Shown: positions 36,975-48,180, counted from the first letter of the stretch. The stretch is 64,000 nt of DNA from Fistularia commersonii (GCA_037954325.1 JBBMNZ010000026.1:5149501-5213500), one strand, 5' to 3'. The notes: a model not told the origin generated them from the sequence alone. Made by a program: numbers and translations.

Positions 36975-39517
36975 AATGGCGTTAACCAGGTCATCTAAAG
37001 CAGTGTCTTGTCAGTAAGAAATCCAACATTTTTATCATATATTGTTTTTGTATCCCGCAATTCTGAAACTGCTGACTGCAGCCAGACTGCAGACAAGCTG
37101 CTGTATCATGGAGAGGTAAGGAAAAACAATGGACCCTACTAGTAGCCTGGGGTTGCTCAGATTTGCTAAGATTTGGAGCAATCTGCAAAGAATGGTAAAG
37201 AAAACATGTAGGTATTAAGAAACTCATTTAAGGCTGACCATCACTAATGGTGATTGAAATTGACCTGCCTTGTGTTGTGTTGTTTTTAAGTGCTCTCTAA
37301 AGCAAGATTCTGCAATTGCCCAAAGACCAATGGTGAAAGAAAAACACACCACTCAGTCGCATTGTGCAAGTAGACTCAATCACTCCTGTCTAACATAAAC
37401 GCCAGTCAATTTCTGGGAAAATCAGGCCTGCTGTCGCCCTTTTCGGACTTGCGGCTCATAGAGGAGGTTTTCTGTAACAGACAAGGAAAGAACATTACAT
37501 ACACCAAAAGGCTGGTTTACTACATGAAGTTCCAAAATTCCTTTTTTTTTGTATATCTTCATATGATTGGTGACATGATTGCATTATTTTGGCCCTTTCA
37601 TCTTCAAATCATTATTGGATGTTTTGTTTTTGGTCAATTAACCAAAGCACTGTCCGATTTGTGATGCCGGTTTGAAAGTGGCTGACAATTCTTTCGTTCC
37701 ATCAAAACTACCATTCGTACCCATAGATACTGTTACAGTAGGATAATTCTGCAATTACGCTTTCACTAATTTATCTTTAATGAAGACAAATTTTATTTTT
37801 GAGTTCAACAGCGAACTCAATGGTTTGAGTAAAGTAATTATATTCAGGATATTTAGAAATTGCGGAAGATGTGAAATTTGATTAAGGAGGAGCATAAGAT
37901 CGGAGTATCAGATCTGCTCACCGATCAGGATGTGTGTATGAAGATTATATATTGATATATAGATAGATATATTGTTTTCCTTATTTATTTATTGTGTTGT
38001 AATTCATGTTCAGTTTTGCAATATCTATTGAGCCAAAATACAAACACTGATACATCAGCAAGCACTATACTATTTGTATTGGTCGCTGTACATTACAAAT
38101 CCTCATAACTGGAGCACTTTCACAGTGCCCCCAAATTAAAAAGACTGATAGCAATATTAGAAACATATTAAACATTACCGCCGATGAAATTTGAGTAGAT
38201 GAAGAAATATAAATATAGACAAACAAGACATTTTCAGTTATGGAAATGATGAATGAATTTTGAGAAGAAAAAAAAAACCCAACAACTTTAAACCTAGTTT
38301 TACTCTGTTTGGCATCGGGCCCGGCCAGTCTGACTTTCAAAGGTACTCTTCATCAACAACTCATTTATTAGACGCTAAGGAACCTTTGTGTTCAGCCACA
38401 GAGTTCTACATCTGCATTCCACTGTTCTTTCTCCAACTCTGCTAGAATTGTTGGAAACGACACTTACTGTATGACCTCACAAAATAATGAGCACATTCAT
38501 CTGATCCCTGCGATAGCTGAAACCACAGCAGCCTAATTGTCTTTCAATGGGTTCCGTGGTAATTGCAAGACAAGTCGGCGCACCAACTCGTTGCGACTTG
38601 ATTTTGAGTGAAAAAGGTCACTGTTAAAGAAAAAATAAATAAAAGTTAAATCTCTCCATGCGGCGGGAGTTTGATGTTATCGTATAAGACCACACTGTAT
38701 TTTTTGGTCTGCGCAAAATAACAGAACCACATGTATTACCACAGATCGCAAAGGTGGCGGGCCTGCTAACAGAAAATTGTTCTCAAAGCAATCAACTTCA
38801 ATTATCTACTGCCATAATTGGCTTCAGAACGATCAACAAGGCAGTTACCATGAACAACATACCCATGAAACTACCTCTACAGTTTATCAAGGTTCACCAA
38901 GGCTTTGTTGTGATGAAATAGCAGCTGTGATTTACATTGGAACTGACATATTCCTCCATTTTTATAGATGTACAAGGATATATCATTAGTTTAGAAATAT
39001 CATTAATTAAATAACTTTTTTGTAACTGATTTACTGACTTTCCTTGAAGACAGACTATGCAGAAAAAATATTTAATCGGCACACTTCCACTTCTAATGTT
39101 TGATTCCGTTTGGTTTTTCCTCTTTCCATCTTGGATATGTCAGTCACAGCGGTGCCATGTAGCATTAACTTGACATCTGTTATCTATGATCTAGTCCATT
39201 TCTCTGTTGGTTAGTGGCTGACACGAGGTGATAAACAGAACGCAGGAGGGGATTTTCTGCTTTTCAAAAATTTCAACATTTCAATGGCCCTTTGCATCAC
39301 TCTCTCTGCGGATACTACACTCAATAAAACTATTGTCTGAGAGCGTGGTTATGGTTGGTTATCCGCCTCTCTCCCTTTCATGTCAATCTCACGCAATTTG
39401 TTTTTCTGCAAATACAGACCAATCTCTGTCTGAGTTTCTGTTTTTGTAAGAGAAGTGTAAAGAGAGGGGAGCGACTAGTGATGCATACTCGATGTGTCTA
39501 TTCTGTTTGATGGATCA

Positions 39518-40210
39518 TTACAAAATTAGCACCATCCATCTATTTTCGGACGCTTGCGCAGGGTCAGATCGCAGATGCAGCAGCTCGAGCAGAGAGGACC
39601 AGATATTCCTCTTCCGAGCCTCTTCGTCCAGCTCTTCCTCGGGAATCCCGAGGCGTTCCCAGGCTGGCTGACAGACATAGCCCCCAAACACACACACACA
39701 CACACACACATCCACTTGGTCTACCCAGGGACCTCCCCCCTGTCGGGACATACCCGGAGCACCTCGCCAAGGAGGCATCCTGGATGCATCTGGAATAAAT
39801 GTCCCAGCCACCTCATCAGGTTCCCCTGGATGTGGAGGGGAGCAGCAGCTCTACTTTAAACCCCTTCCCGCCCTCTCCCTGAGGGGGAGCCCGGACACCC
39901 TGACCAGGAAACTCATTTTGGCCGCCTGCATCCCTGATATCGTTCTTTTGGTTACTACCCACAGGTGAGAGTGGGTGCGTAGAATGACCAGTAAATTAAG
40001 AGCTTCCACTTTCGCCTCACCTCCTTCTTTACCACAACAGACTGACGCAGAGCCAGTATTTCTGCTGAGGCTGCACCGCCCTCCCGTCCATCTCCCGCTC
40101 CCATTTTTCCCCTCACTCATGAACAAAATTCCGATATACTTGAAATCTTCCACTTTGGGCAGGATCTCACCCCCGACCCGGAGAGGGCACTCCACCTTTT
40201 TTCATCTGAA
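39518..40210 (-). pseudogene. LINE reverse transcriptase C-terminal fragment
   Basis: Continues the element on the minus strand: CPLRVGGEILPKVEDFKYIG, then a stretch that parallels a KKELSRKAKL-type region but is rearranged, then WVVTKRTISGMQAAKMSFLV near 39890-39965. Further on, RWLGHLFQMHPGCLLGEVL is found in one frame and the AWERLGIPEEELDEEARKR end in another, so frameshifts fall within 39700-39860. A CA array at 39686-39708 has expanded between the two. The end SDPAQASENRWMV is close to the expected C-terminus. Confidence 0.8.
39686..39708. repeat. (CA)n microsatellite inside the LINE
   Basis: A 23-bp CA array located inside the C-terminal coding part of the minus-strand LINE, where relatives have no repeat. 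It must have arisen or expanded after insertion. Confidence 0.9.
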
Positions 40211-40224
40211 GACCGAGGAGGTGC

Positions 40225-40640
40225 TCATTCGCCAGCCACTTCACATTTGACTGCGGACCGTTCCGGTGAGAGCTGGAGGTCACGGTCAAATGAAGCCAAG
40301 ACGACTACATCATCCGTATAACACAGTGACCCAATCATGAGGCCACCAAACCGGATCCCCTCGAGGCCCCCGCTGTACCTAGGAATTCTGTTCAAAAAGG
40401 TTATGAACAGAGTCAGTGACAAAGGGCAGCCATGGCGGAGACCCAACCCTCGCTGAAAACTAATCCAACTTACTGCCGGAGCCGGATGTGGACCAAGCTC
40501 TGACAGGTCAGGAGGGACTGGACGCTCCATTTCAGGGAGTCCGATACCCCATACTCCCAGAGCAGCTCCCGTACGACTCCCCGAGGGACACAGTCGAATT
40601 CCTTTTTCAGGTCTGGAAAGCACTTGTGAACTGGTTGGGT
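40225..40640 (-). pseudogene. LINE reverse transcriptase fragment (palm region)
   Basis: The minus strand carries the middle of a non-LTR reverse transcriptase. The codons for YTDD lie at 40309-40320 and both catalytic aspartates are present. Upstream is GLRHGCPLS, the usual fingers/palm block (GLRQGCPLS in relatives). The reading is split over two frames: one holds PVHKCFPDLKKEFDC..., the other GLGLRHGCPLSLTLFITFL and the YTDD box, so at least one frameshift lies near 40470-40490. The endonuclease and the N-terminal reverse-transcriptase blocks are absent. It cannot make an active enzyme. Confidence 0.85.
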
Positions 40641-40649
40641 TTTATATAT

Positions 40650-41508
40650 ATTTACATACATACATTTAAAACCCCGGGTAATAAAAATCACTCCTTGCCA
40701 TGTGTCAACTGTTGAACAATTTAAGCAAGCTTAAATACTTGAAACTTTGGAAGTAGAACAGCCAGATATCACGCTCGTACCTCAATAAAGGATGAAAAAA
40801 CAGACAAATAAATCAATCCAGAGTCTTATCCAAATTAAATATTCAGATAATCGGGGGTAATATATAATTAACTTCTGTCATCCTCAAAGTAAAATGCAAC
40901 AACTTTCAGTGTTTTGCTTGCATTTTTCATTGAAAACTAGCCCTTTTAAGTGGATTCATAGATCTTCTCTTTTAAGCTGCTCTTCTCTCGTCTAATTGTA
41001 AAGTGGTTTGGAAGATCTTTGATGTTAGTCTCTTGGAGAATTTGTAGAAGCCTCAAACCACTTGACAAAAGACAAGAGAGAGACAGTAATTTACTGAGAA
41101 TAATTTCTTCAGTGTCAGGAGAGAATGAGGGGAGTGAATGAGATAGAAAGGTGAAAGAACAGGGAAAAGGAAAATAGAGGGTAATTTTTATTTCTTTTTT
41201 TAATCCACAAAGCTGTAAATCATTTTTTTTAATTAACATTCAATACCCCTGAATTAGTGTACTGTGGGGGATAATTCATTTCTTGGATTGATTTCGCTAT
41301 ATCCCCCTAATCAGGTGTTTTTGACAGTTTAAATACTTTCATAATCACTAAAGAAGATACTCAGTAAGCTGAGGATTAAATAATCAAACATACAGTGGCT
41401 TGCTGAACACAGTATCATTTTTTATACTTAATGGTAATAATCAACAAAATGCGATTTTTTTTTTACATATATATATATGTTTATTTATTTTTAATAAGAT
41501 ACTAGATG

Positions 41509-41562
<54 letters not shown>

Positions 41563-41910
41563 GACATGTACTTATTCATTAATTTTATTTTATTTAATTT
41601 TATGGCTTGGAAATCAAGAAAAACCAAACCTAGAGGAAGAATTCTTGCTCAAATTAAAGTTTTATAACAGTTATGACACTTATCCATTTTATGAAAAGGC
41701 ATTGAAAAAAGAGGAGAAATATTTCTCTATTGTTGGATTCACACCGAAAAGATCATGTGATCTGTCTGTTGAGTGTGTTAGGAACTGTTGAATTTGTAAA
41801 TATCAGTGTGCTGATTCTTACGTCAACTTCCGGATTTTTTACGTCGTCGCAGTTGTCAACAGCTACATTACATCCTGCACAAAACAGTGACCGGCACTCA
41901 ATATCAGAAT
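40650..41910. other. Gene-free AT-rich sequence
   Basis: No gene recognised. Contains the AT array 41511-41548 running into T15, a shorter TA patch near 41468-41480, and AT-rich filler. An open frame at 41561-41791 starts at the T-run and has no recognisable domain. The phrase TACAGTGGCTTGC at 41392-41404 resembles the first bases of some Tc1-type elements but nothing else of such an element follows. Confidence 0.55.
41511..41562. repeat. (AT)n followed by T15
   Basis: About 38 bp of AT directly followed by a T run. Strongly AT-rich flanks extend to both sides. Confidence 0.95.
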
Positions 41911-41917
41911 CCCATGA

Positions 41918-42202
41918 TTGAAACAATTCAGAGAGGCTCTCATGAAGGAAATGGCACAGCATGCCAAAGCTTTAGTTGCCAACATTTGCATGCCCGTGTA
42001 CCGAGGGAACAGCAGCACTCAGGACCGCGGGATGTGTGCAGTCTGTGCGGCCAAGAAGGAGGAGGCAAAGCAGATGCCGGGCTATAAAGTAAAGGGCATG
42101 AAGACACCCATTTAATTCTCCAAGTGCAATGTGCCACTTTACATCGTTCCTGGCAGAAATTGCTTTGTGGAGCATCATGGGATGGGACTTCAGACCACGT
42201 AA
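41918..42202 (+). pseudogene. piggyBac-type transposase C-terminal remnant
   Basis: One frame reads FREALMKEMAQHAKALVANI, then MCAVCAAKKEEAKQM, a stop TAA at 42113-42115, then FSKCNVPLYIVPGRNCFVEHH and a stop at 42200-42202. The C-x2-C (42035-42046) followed by C-N-V-x-L and C-F-x2-H-H is the pattern of the cysteine/histidine-rich tail of piggyBac-family transposases. The second cysteine of the C-N-V-P-L-C block is Y here. An in-frame stop at 41915-41917 closes the left side, so upstream coding, if any, is in another frame or gone. The catalytic DDD core is absent. No TTAA-bounded terminal repeats were found around it. Alternative: a different zinc-ribbon domain retrocopy. Identity is moderately sure; being non-functional is nearly certain. 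Confidence 0.55.
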
Positions 42203-42204
42203 TG

Positions 42205-44086
42205 ACAGCCAGCCAGGTCTACATCTTTAACAGCATCTAAAAGTAGTACTCTGGCAAGAGTACAACAGACTCCCATCAGTTTAGAATGGAGCCTTTGACA
42301 GCAGCCATGTGGGAAATTGGATTGCTGAGCTGCTAAAACTGCAACAAACTCAAACCCCAAATTTCTGACAAAAATCCCTCTAATCGCCTAACAGATAGAG
42401 TGTTAGTTACTCATGCAATTATTGAGACACTCAGACTTCCTGACCCCCTCAAATGGTACGGCCAATGCAAACCAGTGTGGCAGAAATCCGCACAATTAAT
42501 TAGTTCAGCATGAGTCTCACTTACAAATTAAAGCTTTTTTTTCCCCTTGTACACACACATGCATGTACACACACACACACACAGAAATCATTAAAAATTA
42601 CAAGATAATCTTTCTTATGGACCTTAATCTAAGATTGCATTGCCCTAAATTAGTCTAATGAAATATCAGAGGAAATAGTCAAATTTCACAAATATAATAA
42701 CAGATGTCACAGTGCTCTGAAGTTCAAAAGACTGATTTAAAACTAAATTGGAAACCAGAAAAGGACAATATCGGGAGAATGATTACGAGAGGGTGAAGTG
42801 ATGAAGAAGATATACTTATTATTTTAAAGGACTGTATCACTGTAGACACTTGAAACTTGGTAGGAAACTGTACCACGTGTGGTGCTTTAAATCCTGCACC
42901 TACCTTGTATGCTCGGCTTTCTAACATGACAAAGTGTCCCTGAAGAATTCAAACCTGCGTTTTCTAGACAGCACAAAGGTTTGGGTCTATCAGTGATTAA
43001 TTTCATCATCAGTAGTCTGAGGGAAAACATTTCAACATCAGTGGATTTTGCTTAGATGAAACCTGAAACAGCGCCTTTCACTGGGACTTTCTAAAATTAA
43101 ACAAAGCAAATTAATTAGGGTCAAACCCAGTCAAAAGACTCTACGGACCAGAATTAGCAATCCAATCTTCTTCCTTGTGTTCTTTCTTCCGACAAAGAAA
43201 GGTGATAAGACATTTTTTTGTAGATTAAGAGCAAGATTAATAGGCATAATTGATCACCAACAATCAATAAGAATTAGAAATACAGGTAAAAGTCAAAAGA
43301 AAATAAGATAGTCAAAGCTCTCTTGTCTGTCACTGCAGAAGTACAGACAGGAAATTTTGGCAAGACAGACTCATTCTAGTCTTCTATCACTCTTAAATTA
43401 GATGTTTTTTAATTGCCTTTAATTCATTTTTAACTCAAGTGTCTTTGGAGAAATTCAAATGATTTTTTTCCAGAAAAAATTGTCTCTTGGAACACATCTC
43501 AGTTAATACACTGTCATTTTCATTTGCCGGGCTCAATTATAATGGTTTGTATAAATCAGAAATAATGTTTTTTTTTTCTTTTTCAGTTTAATTTTCCCAA
43601 ATTCTGTGTGACTGTAAATACAAAACGGACATTAATGACATCTAGAAGATGCGGTGAGAGACGATCGGAAATGTTAACCCCTCGTTACCAGAAATTAAGC
43701 AACCCCAACTTCCGGTCACATCCTCCAAATTGTGGTCAAGTATAAATAGCGTGTCTTTGCCCGGAGCTTTATCCAGGCCATCGTCCATCCAAGCGTCCTC
43801 ATTCCACCTGAAGGCTCTAGGCGGAATTTAAGATGATTGCTCACCACCCACCCCCAACATTTGTGATGTAAAAACAGCGAAGAGCTTGGAGTCGACCAAT
43901 TCCCTTCCCAAATTGTGAAAACAAATTTACATGATAATTATACAAAGCTACAGTTCAGTCTACACCTGGTATTTGCAGACTTATCAACTGAAAATACACA
44001 ACGTCCTTAAATTAAGATTACCTGCATAAAATTATCTTTTTTTGAATGCTCTTCACTCCAGCATACAGACTGGAGGAGCCGCATCC
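42205..44086. other. Gene-free sequence
   Basis: No gene recognised; a CA patch lies at about 42560-42581. 43660-43870 is somewhat GC-richer with a TATA-like word. Apart from this the sequence is AT-rich and unique. Confidence 0.6.
43741..43749 (+). promoter_or_regulatory. TATA-box-like TATAAATAG (unsupported by a gene)
   Basis: Perfect TATA consensus in a GC-moderate segment, followed by GCCCGGAGCTTTATCC about 20 bp on. No downstream coding exon was recognised, so it is recorded only as a sequence match. Confidence 0.15.
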
Positions 44087-44094
44087 GTCTAAGA
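44087..44094. repeat. Left target-site duplication of hAT element
   Basis: GTCTAAGA, exactly repeated at 44528-44535 on the other side of the hAT element. Eight base pairs is the normal duplication length for this superfamily. Confidence 0.95.
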
Positions 44095-44527
44095 CAGAGG
44101 TGGGCAAACTGTTTGGCTCAGGGGCCGCAGTGACTTCTAAAATTTGACAGACGGGGCGGGTTAGCACAAGATACGATACATACAAAAAGAAAAAACGCAT
44201 TAGTTAACAGTACATATCAGGTGTTGAAGGCTCTGACGTTTGCTTGCATTTCATGCACAAACCAGTTTTTTTCCCTTTGTAGCGTCACGTCCAGCTCATT
44301 CATGTGTGTCAGTATGTCCACAGTACAGGCTAAATCAAAAAGCCAATCGGTGTCATTCGAAATATTCTCGAGTAGCTCAAAAAATAAAATAATCTCCTGT
44401 TTGAGCTCCCACATTCATTGATCAAATCATTCACATTTAGTAAGAATTCTGTACCAATCTTTGGCGGGCCGGATTAAAAACACCAATGGGCCGGATGTGG
44501 CCCGCAGGCTGTAGTTTGCCCACCCTG
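44095..44527 (-). mobile_element. hAT element, internally deleted, with exact 8-bp TSD
   Basis: 433 bp bounded by inverted ends: left CAGAGGTGGGCAAACT, right (read inward on the other strand) CAGGGTGGGCAAACT, differing by one indel/base. CAGnGGTGGGCAAACT is a standard hAT end. The target duplication GTCTAAGA flanks it exactly. The ends also carry the GGGGCCGCAGTGACTTCTAA / GGGCCGGATGTGGCCCGCAG subterminal blocks familiar in fish and mammal hAT copies. A minus-strand transposase fragment lies inside. The missing core makes it non-autonomous. Confidence 0.93.
44217..44414 (-). pseudogene. hAT transposase fragment
   Basis: A 65-codon minus-strand frame with the sequence blocks LKQEIILFFELLE, WLFDLACTVDILTHMNELDV and HEMQANVRAF. 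These parallel the segment of hAT (GTF2IRD2/ZBED-like) transposases that usually reads W-L-x-D-L-A-x-L-x-D-I-T-x-H-L-N-E-L-N. Only about a tenth of the usual transposase is left; the zinc finger, DDE residues and dimerisation part are absent. Its position within the terminal repeats confirms it belongs to this copy. Confidence 0.8.
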
Positions 44528-44535
44528 GTCTAAGA
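44528..44535. repeat. Right target-site duplication of hAT element
   Basis: GTCTAAGA, identical to 44087-44094. Confidence 0.95.
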
Positions 44536-44539
44536 CGAA

Positions 44540-45704
44540 CTGATGCTAAAAGACATCTGAGGCTTTTCGACTATCTCTTCTGCTAGTTGAGACACGGCAG
44601 CATTACCAGTCTTAAGGTTTGTATCAACTCTCTGCAGACGAAGCCGGAGAAAATGCCGATCATTTACATGCTTAAATTTTAGATTCACAGTAATGAGAAG
44701 TTTACATTGACTGTTAAAAGTATTGAATCATCTGAGTACAAACGGACGTTGAATGATAAAGTTTTAACGCATATTCTTTATGATCATTGAGCACATGGAG
44801 ATCCTTACGGACACTGATATATCATGTTTTATCAAAGAATATTTAAGAGTCAGCCCATAACTTAATTACAGTTAAAAAAAAAAGGGATGAATATGAGGAG
44901 TGGTGGAAGGAAACCAAAATAAGTGACAGAGTACAGAAAAAAGGGAGATCCAAAACGTTTAACTGAGAGTGAATAGACCGAAATGTCCAGATTGTTTAAA
45001 GTGATGTTGAATCAGTAAATCACTGAGGCAAATAAAAAAGTAGAGTAGAAAGAGCTGAACACGGCCTGCACAGATGACAGACGATTATTTAGTTTCCCTG
45101 TGTTCATGCGTGCATGTGCGCTTGCACACTGTACCTCACTTGTGTGTGTGGGTGTGTGTGAGTGTGTATATACACGTTGTGTTCTCAAGATCATAATCTG
45201 AATTTCTACTCATTCAGAGAACATTTTCCTCCAGTGCCCGAGACAGTTTCCATGAAACTGCACAATCCAATTAAATTAAAGTCAAGACCCTTCACACCCA
45301 TGAAAAGCAAACATCCACCCTGCCACAAGACAGAAACAATGTGGATGCTATCAGCTACAAGATACATTAACAGAGAAATGGAGGAGGAGAAATGTTTTAG
45401 GCAATTAAAACAGGCAGATTTCGTAGTCCGGCGCCTGGGTTGGTTGACTGCATCACTGCACACAGTAATGCAATTTTAGGAGGGGTTGAGAAAAAAAAAA
45501 TAAAAATCTGAAGCAAAGTTAGACTTAATAACATATCAAAATAATGGAGAAAGTTTGATCAATCCTGTGTCATACTTATTTTACTACTATTCTTGAGGCT
45601 AATGTAATAAAATTTGATATGTAATTACTTCTATTCCATATTTTTTCTGTTAAAAAACATTTAGATGCCAACTACGGCTGCACAATATATCAAAAAGTTC
45701 TGAG
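44540..45704. other. Gene-free sequence
   Basis: No gene recognised. A GT-rich patch lies at 45142-45170. The frames 45162-45479 (plus, 105 codons) and 45206-45463 (minus, 85 codons) overlap each other with no recognised domain in either. Confidence 0.55.
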
Positions 45705-45705
45705 A

Positions 45706-45970
45706 TTAACCCTCGTGCGATCTTAACATTGTGTTTACCCCCCTTGTCTTACGGGTCAAAAATGACCCATAAGACAATCTTTGTATCCTAGTGGTGTACA
45801 GCCCACGTGGAAAGATAAACAAAAAAGAAGTATCACTTTTTTTTAATTGTGGGGTCTCTTTAGGAAAAGTCATAAAATTTCAAGTTGGAAAAAAAGAGGT
45901 TAAGGTGTTTTTTCTACCACTAAACATGGTAGTGGGTCACTTTTGACCCGCAGGACAACACAAGGGTTAA
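45706..45970. mobile_element. piggyBac MITE with TTAA on both sides
   Basis: Both edges carry TTAA (45706-45709 and 45967-45970), the invariant target of piggyBac. The left end reads CCCTCGTGCGATC and the right end, inward on the other strand, CCCTTGTGTTGTC. Next to the ends each side has a GGGTCAAAA-TGACCC-type block (left around 45751-45768, right around 45935-45950). Inside the left end TGTCTTACGGGTCA is mirrored by TGACCCATAAGACA. The 257-bp body has no coding capacity. This layout is that of the short piggyBac-derived elements of teleosts. It is non-autonomous and would need a transposase supplied elsewhere. Confidence 0.88.
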
Positions 45971-45974
45971 ATTT

Positions 45975-48180
45975 GCTTCTTATACATATATATAGATATA
46001 AATTCACACATATGTATATAAATAGATATATATACACAAAATTATATTAGCTCCTTCTCGGTTCATGATTTTACATTTAGCTTTTCACTACTTTTTTTTT
46101 TAATTTCCTACTTCGTTATGGGAAATTTTAAAGATATTTGAGTAAATTGTTACATAATTGGGGGGAAAAAATTTTTATGTTTTTATTCAAATTTATACAA
46201 CCCAGTCTTAATCCCCACTTTCTGGTAAATATCAAATTACTCTTTATACATAAATCCGGTTAACCCCTACTCCCTTGTGGGAAGCTTGACTGCGCGTGCG
46301 GGTTATGCAAGGGAAGTTAGAGCCGACAGCTGCACCTAAAGCTTGCCACTTTATTCCTCAGGCCAGTGCACACACCTTCTAAGTGGAGGCCCAGCACACA
46401 AAGTTACACTACTTAGACGTTGCTACAGATACAGTTTTAAAAGGACATCTACCTTAGAAGAAAGACATTAAAATAATCTGCCTGGAACAGTCAGACCTAG
46501 TCATGAGAAGACTGATGTGCGTGGTATTTTTCCCAATAATGATACATTAATGAAAAGCGCTTTATAAAAAAGCTACAAAAAGGAGACTAAGTAAGAGTAG
46601 AACACAATGAAATAGAAATTCATTCATTCATTGACTTTTCCACCCATCATGTAAGATTTCCAAAAGACCTATTGAAGGTCAGAATCAAACAAGGGACCTT
46701 CTTGCAGCAAGGAAGGAGTGTCAAACCTTGTGCCGCCCAAAATAAAATATGTACGTCACACAATAAATGTTTTCTTTCATATTTCCAGATTGGTGATCTG
46801 AGCTGTCAGAAGCAAATATATCTCTCCCATTTAATAAAAAAGGCCGTGTTGTGTATGGGCTACCTGACGTATATCTTTTACAGCACAGAGTCCGGGAGTG
46901 ATCATCGCTTCATCTGTATGTGTTCCTGATTCAATATGTCCACTCACCCTACCGTATTAAAGACCTGCTCATTCTGCAGCTCAGAGGAAAAGCTATGCCA
47001 GGCGGGCCGGCGTTGACGTGACGGGTGCACGCGACTCCAACTCGGCTTTAGCAATCAAACTGCAAAATCAAATTAGCTTTTTGCTCCCCATAAAGAAATG
47101 ACAAGATAATTGAGACTAAATTATTGTATCTGGATTTTATTTACATCCATGGAGGTGATACTTACACTTTATGTGGGGTTCAGACCTCACCATGAGCTGA
47201 CAATCTCCAAAATGACCCACAAAATATGAACCCATTGTACTGGTCCATGAAAGGACATTAACTATGTAAATGGTTGTGGTTAATGGTAATTAGTTAGCTC
47301 CAGATTTCTCATCCTGTCACATGATGACTTTCCTCATCAGGTGGTCTATTTATACCGCGGCTATGTTTTCGTGCAGGTTTAATCAAGAGCTAAGCAAATG
47401 CCACTGAACTGAATGGCTCAATTACACAGGTAATCAAACATGCATATTGGTCTTTTGTTAATGTTTATTTAACATGTTTGAGGCCCTTTGCCATGACCTA
47501 TTGGTAACAGATTACCAAAAGTGAAGGTAAAATAAGTCTTTGAAAGAAAAGCGAAAAAAAAAAAAGCAGTGGGGCTATAATAGTTATTCAAACACAGTTG
47601 TGGTGAAAACGTGCAAGGTTGATCCACCGCTGCCGAGGGGATTAAACTCTAATGTCTAATTGTTTTTGAGGATATAATATTTGGAATATCACAAAATCAA
47701 TTGCTCTGCAGGAAAAAAAATCCTTTATAAAAATCCAATATATTTCTTAAGCAATTTACAGGTCAAACTAATGATGGCACTGTAGAATTATATAAGATGA
47801 ATATGCTTTTGCCTCGCTTTGGTTTACACTTACTTGTATTTCCTCACATTCTAAGAAGGTGCATGCATGTTTTAATTGTTCAGTTTGTAAACGCATGTTT
47901 GCAATTCAAGTATTTAACAGCCAAAAGAATAGTGTGTAATTCAATGCTGACAATAAATAATTGAGAAATAAATGGATGAGCTAAGTTGCTCACAAGAAGC
48001 CTCGAGGACAGATGAGGAAAAAAATATGATCATAATGCGTTTCTTTGCCACTAAATAGAAGAGACCAATATCCTTGTTCAATCCTGATGTGTGTCATCTA
48101 CCACATTGACGCAAATTAAAATTCATTTTTAAATACATTTCAACCAATTTTGACTTTATTGAAATAGTTATTGTCGGGAC
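45975..48180. other. Gene-free sequence, possibly with regulatory DNA
   Basis: No gene. 45985-46050 is TA-rich. 47240-47480 is non-repetitive and includes TAATTAG, TGTTTATTT and a minus-strand TATAAATAG (47345-47353). A probable SINE remnant at 46618-46740 is listed separately. No other transposon was recognised. Confidence 0.5.
46618..46740 (-). mobile_element. Probable decayed SINE fragment
   Basis: The left end has CATTCATTCATTG followed by TTTTCCACCC. The middle has AGAATCAAACAAGGGACCTT (46681-46700) and then CTTGCAGCAAGGAAGGAGTG and a TGCCGCCC end at 46731-46738. This is the order of the minus-strand SINE (tail, B-box complement, CTTGC-GAGGC spacer, GCCGCCC head). Sequence identity is low and the central body is missing. 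Confidence 0.45.

Larger units (their letters stand above)
34540..39504. other. Gene-free sequence
   Basis: Purine-rich at 35040-35400; C9 then CA array at 35529-35561; CA array at 36942-36973; A/T-rich low-complexity DNA at 36770-36860; short TA/GATA patch near 37950-37990. A strong hairpin lies at 35903-35955. Frames of up to 101 codons have no recognised domain. No gene or transposon was recognised. Confidence 0.6.
39505..40640 (-). mobile_element. 5'-truncated CR1/L2-type LINE
   Basis: Read on the minus strand the sequence follows the order of the reverse transcriptase of the CR1/L2-like LINEs abundant in fish: a start at PVHKCFPDLKKEFDCVPRG, then the GLRHGCPLS block, the YTDD catalytic box, the VGGEILPKVEDFKYIGILF block, WVVTKRTISGMQAAKMSFL, and the terminal AWERLGIPEEELDEEA. 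The 5' boundary is abrupt at about 40640, as expected from truncated reverse transcription. The right-hand 3' end lies near an ATAGATGG motif. Several frameshifts and stops break it. A CA microsatellite (39686-39708) interrupts the C-terminal coding part. The clade within CR1/L2/Rex1 is inferred from memory and not checked. Confidence 0.85.

Noticed and set aside
41392..41420. TACAGTGGCTTGC resembling the start of a Tc1-type element
   Set aside because: Only 13 bases fit; no inverted partner or transposase follows.
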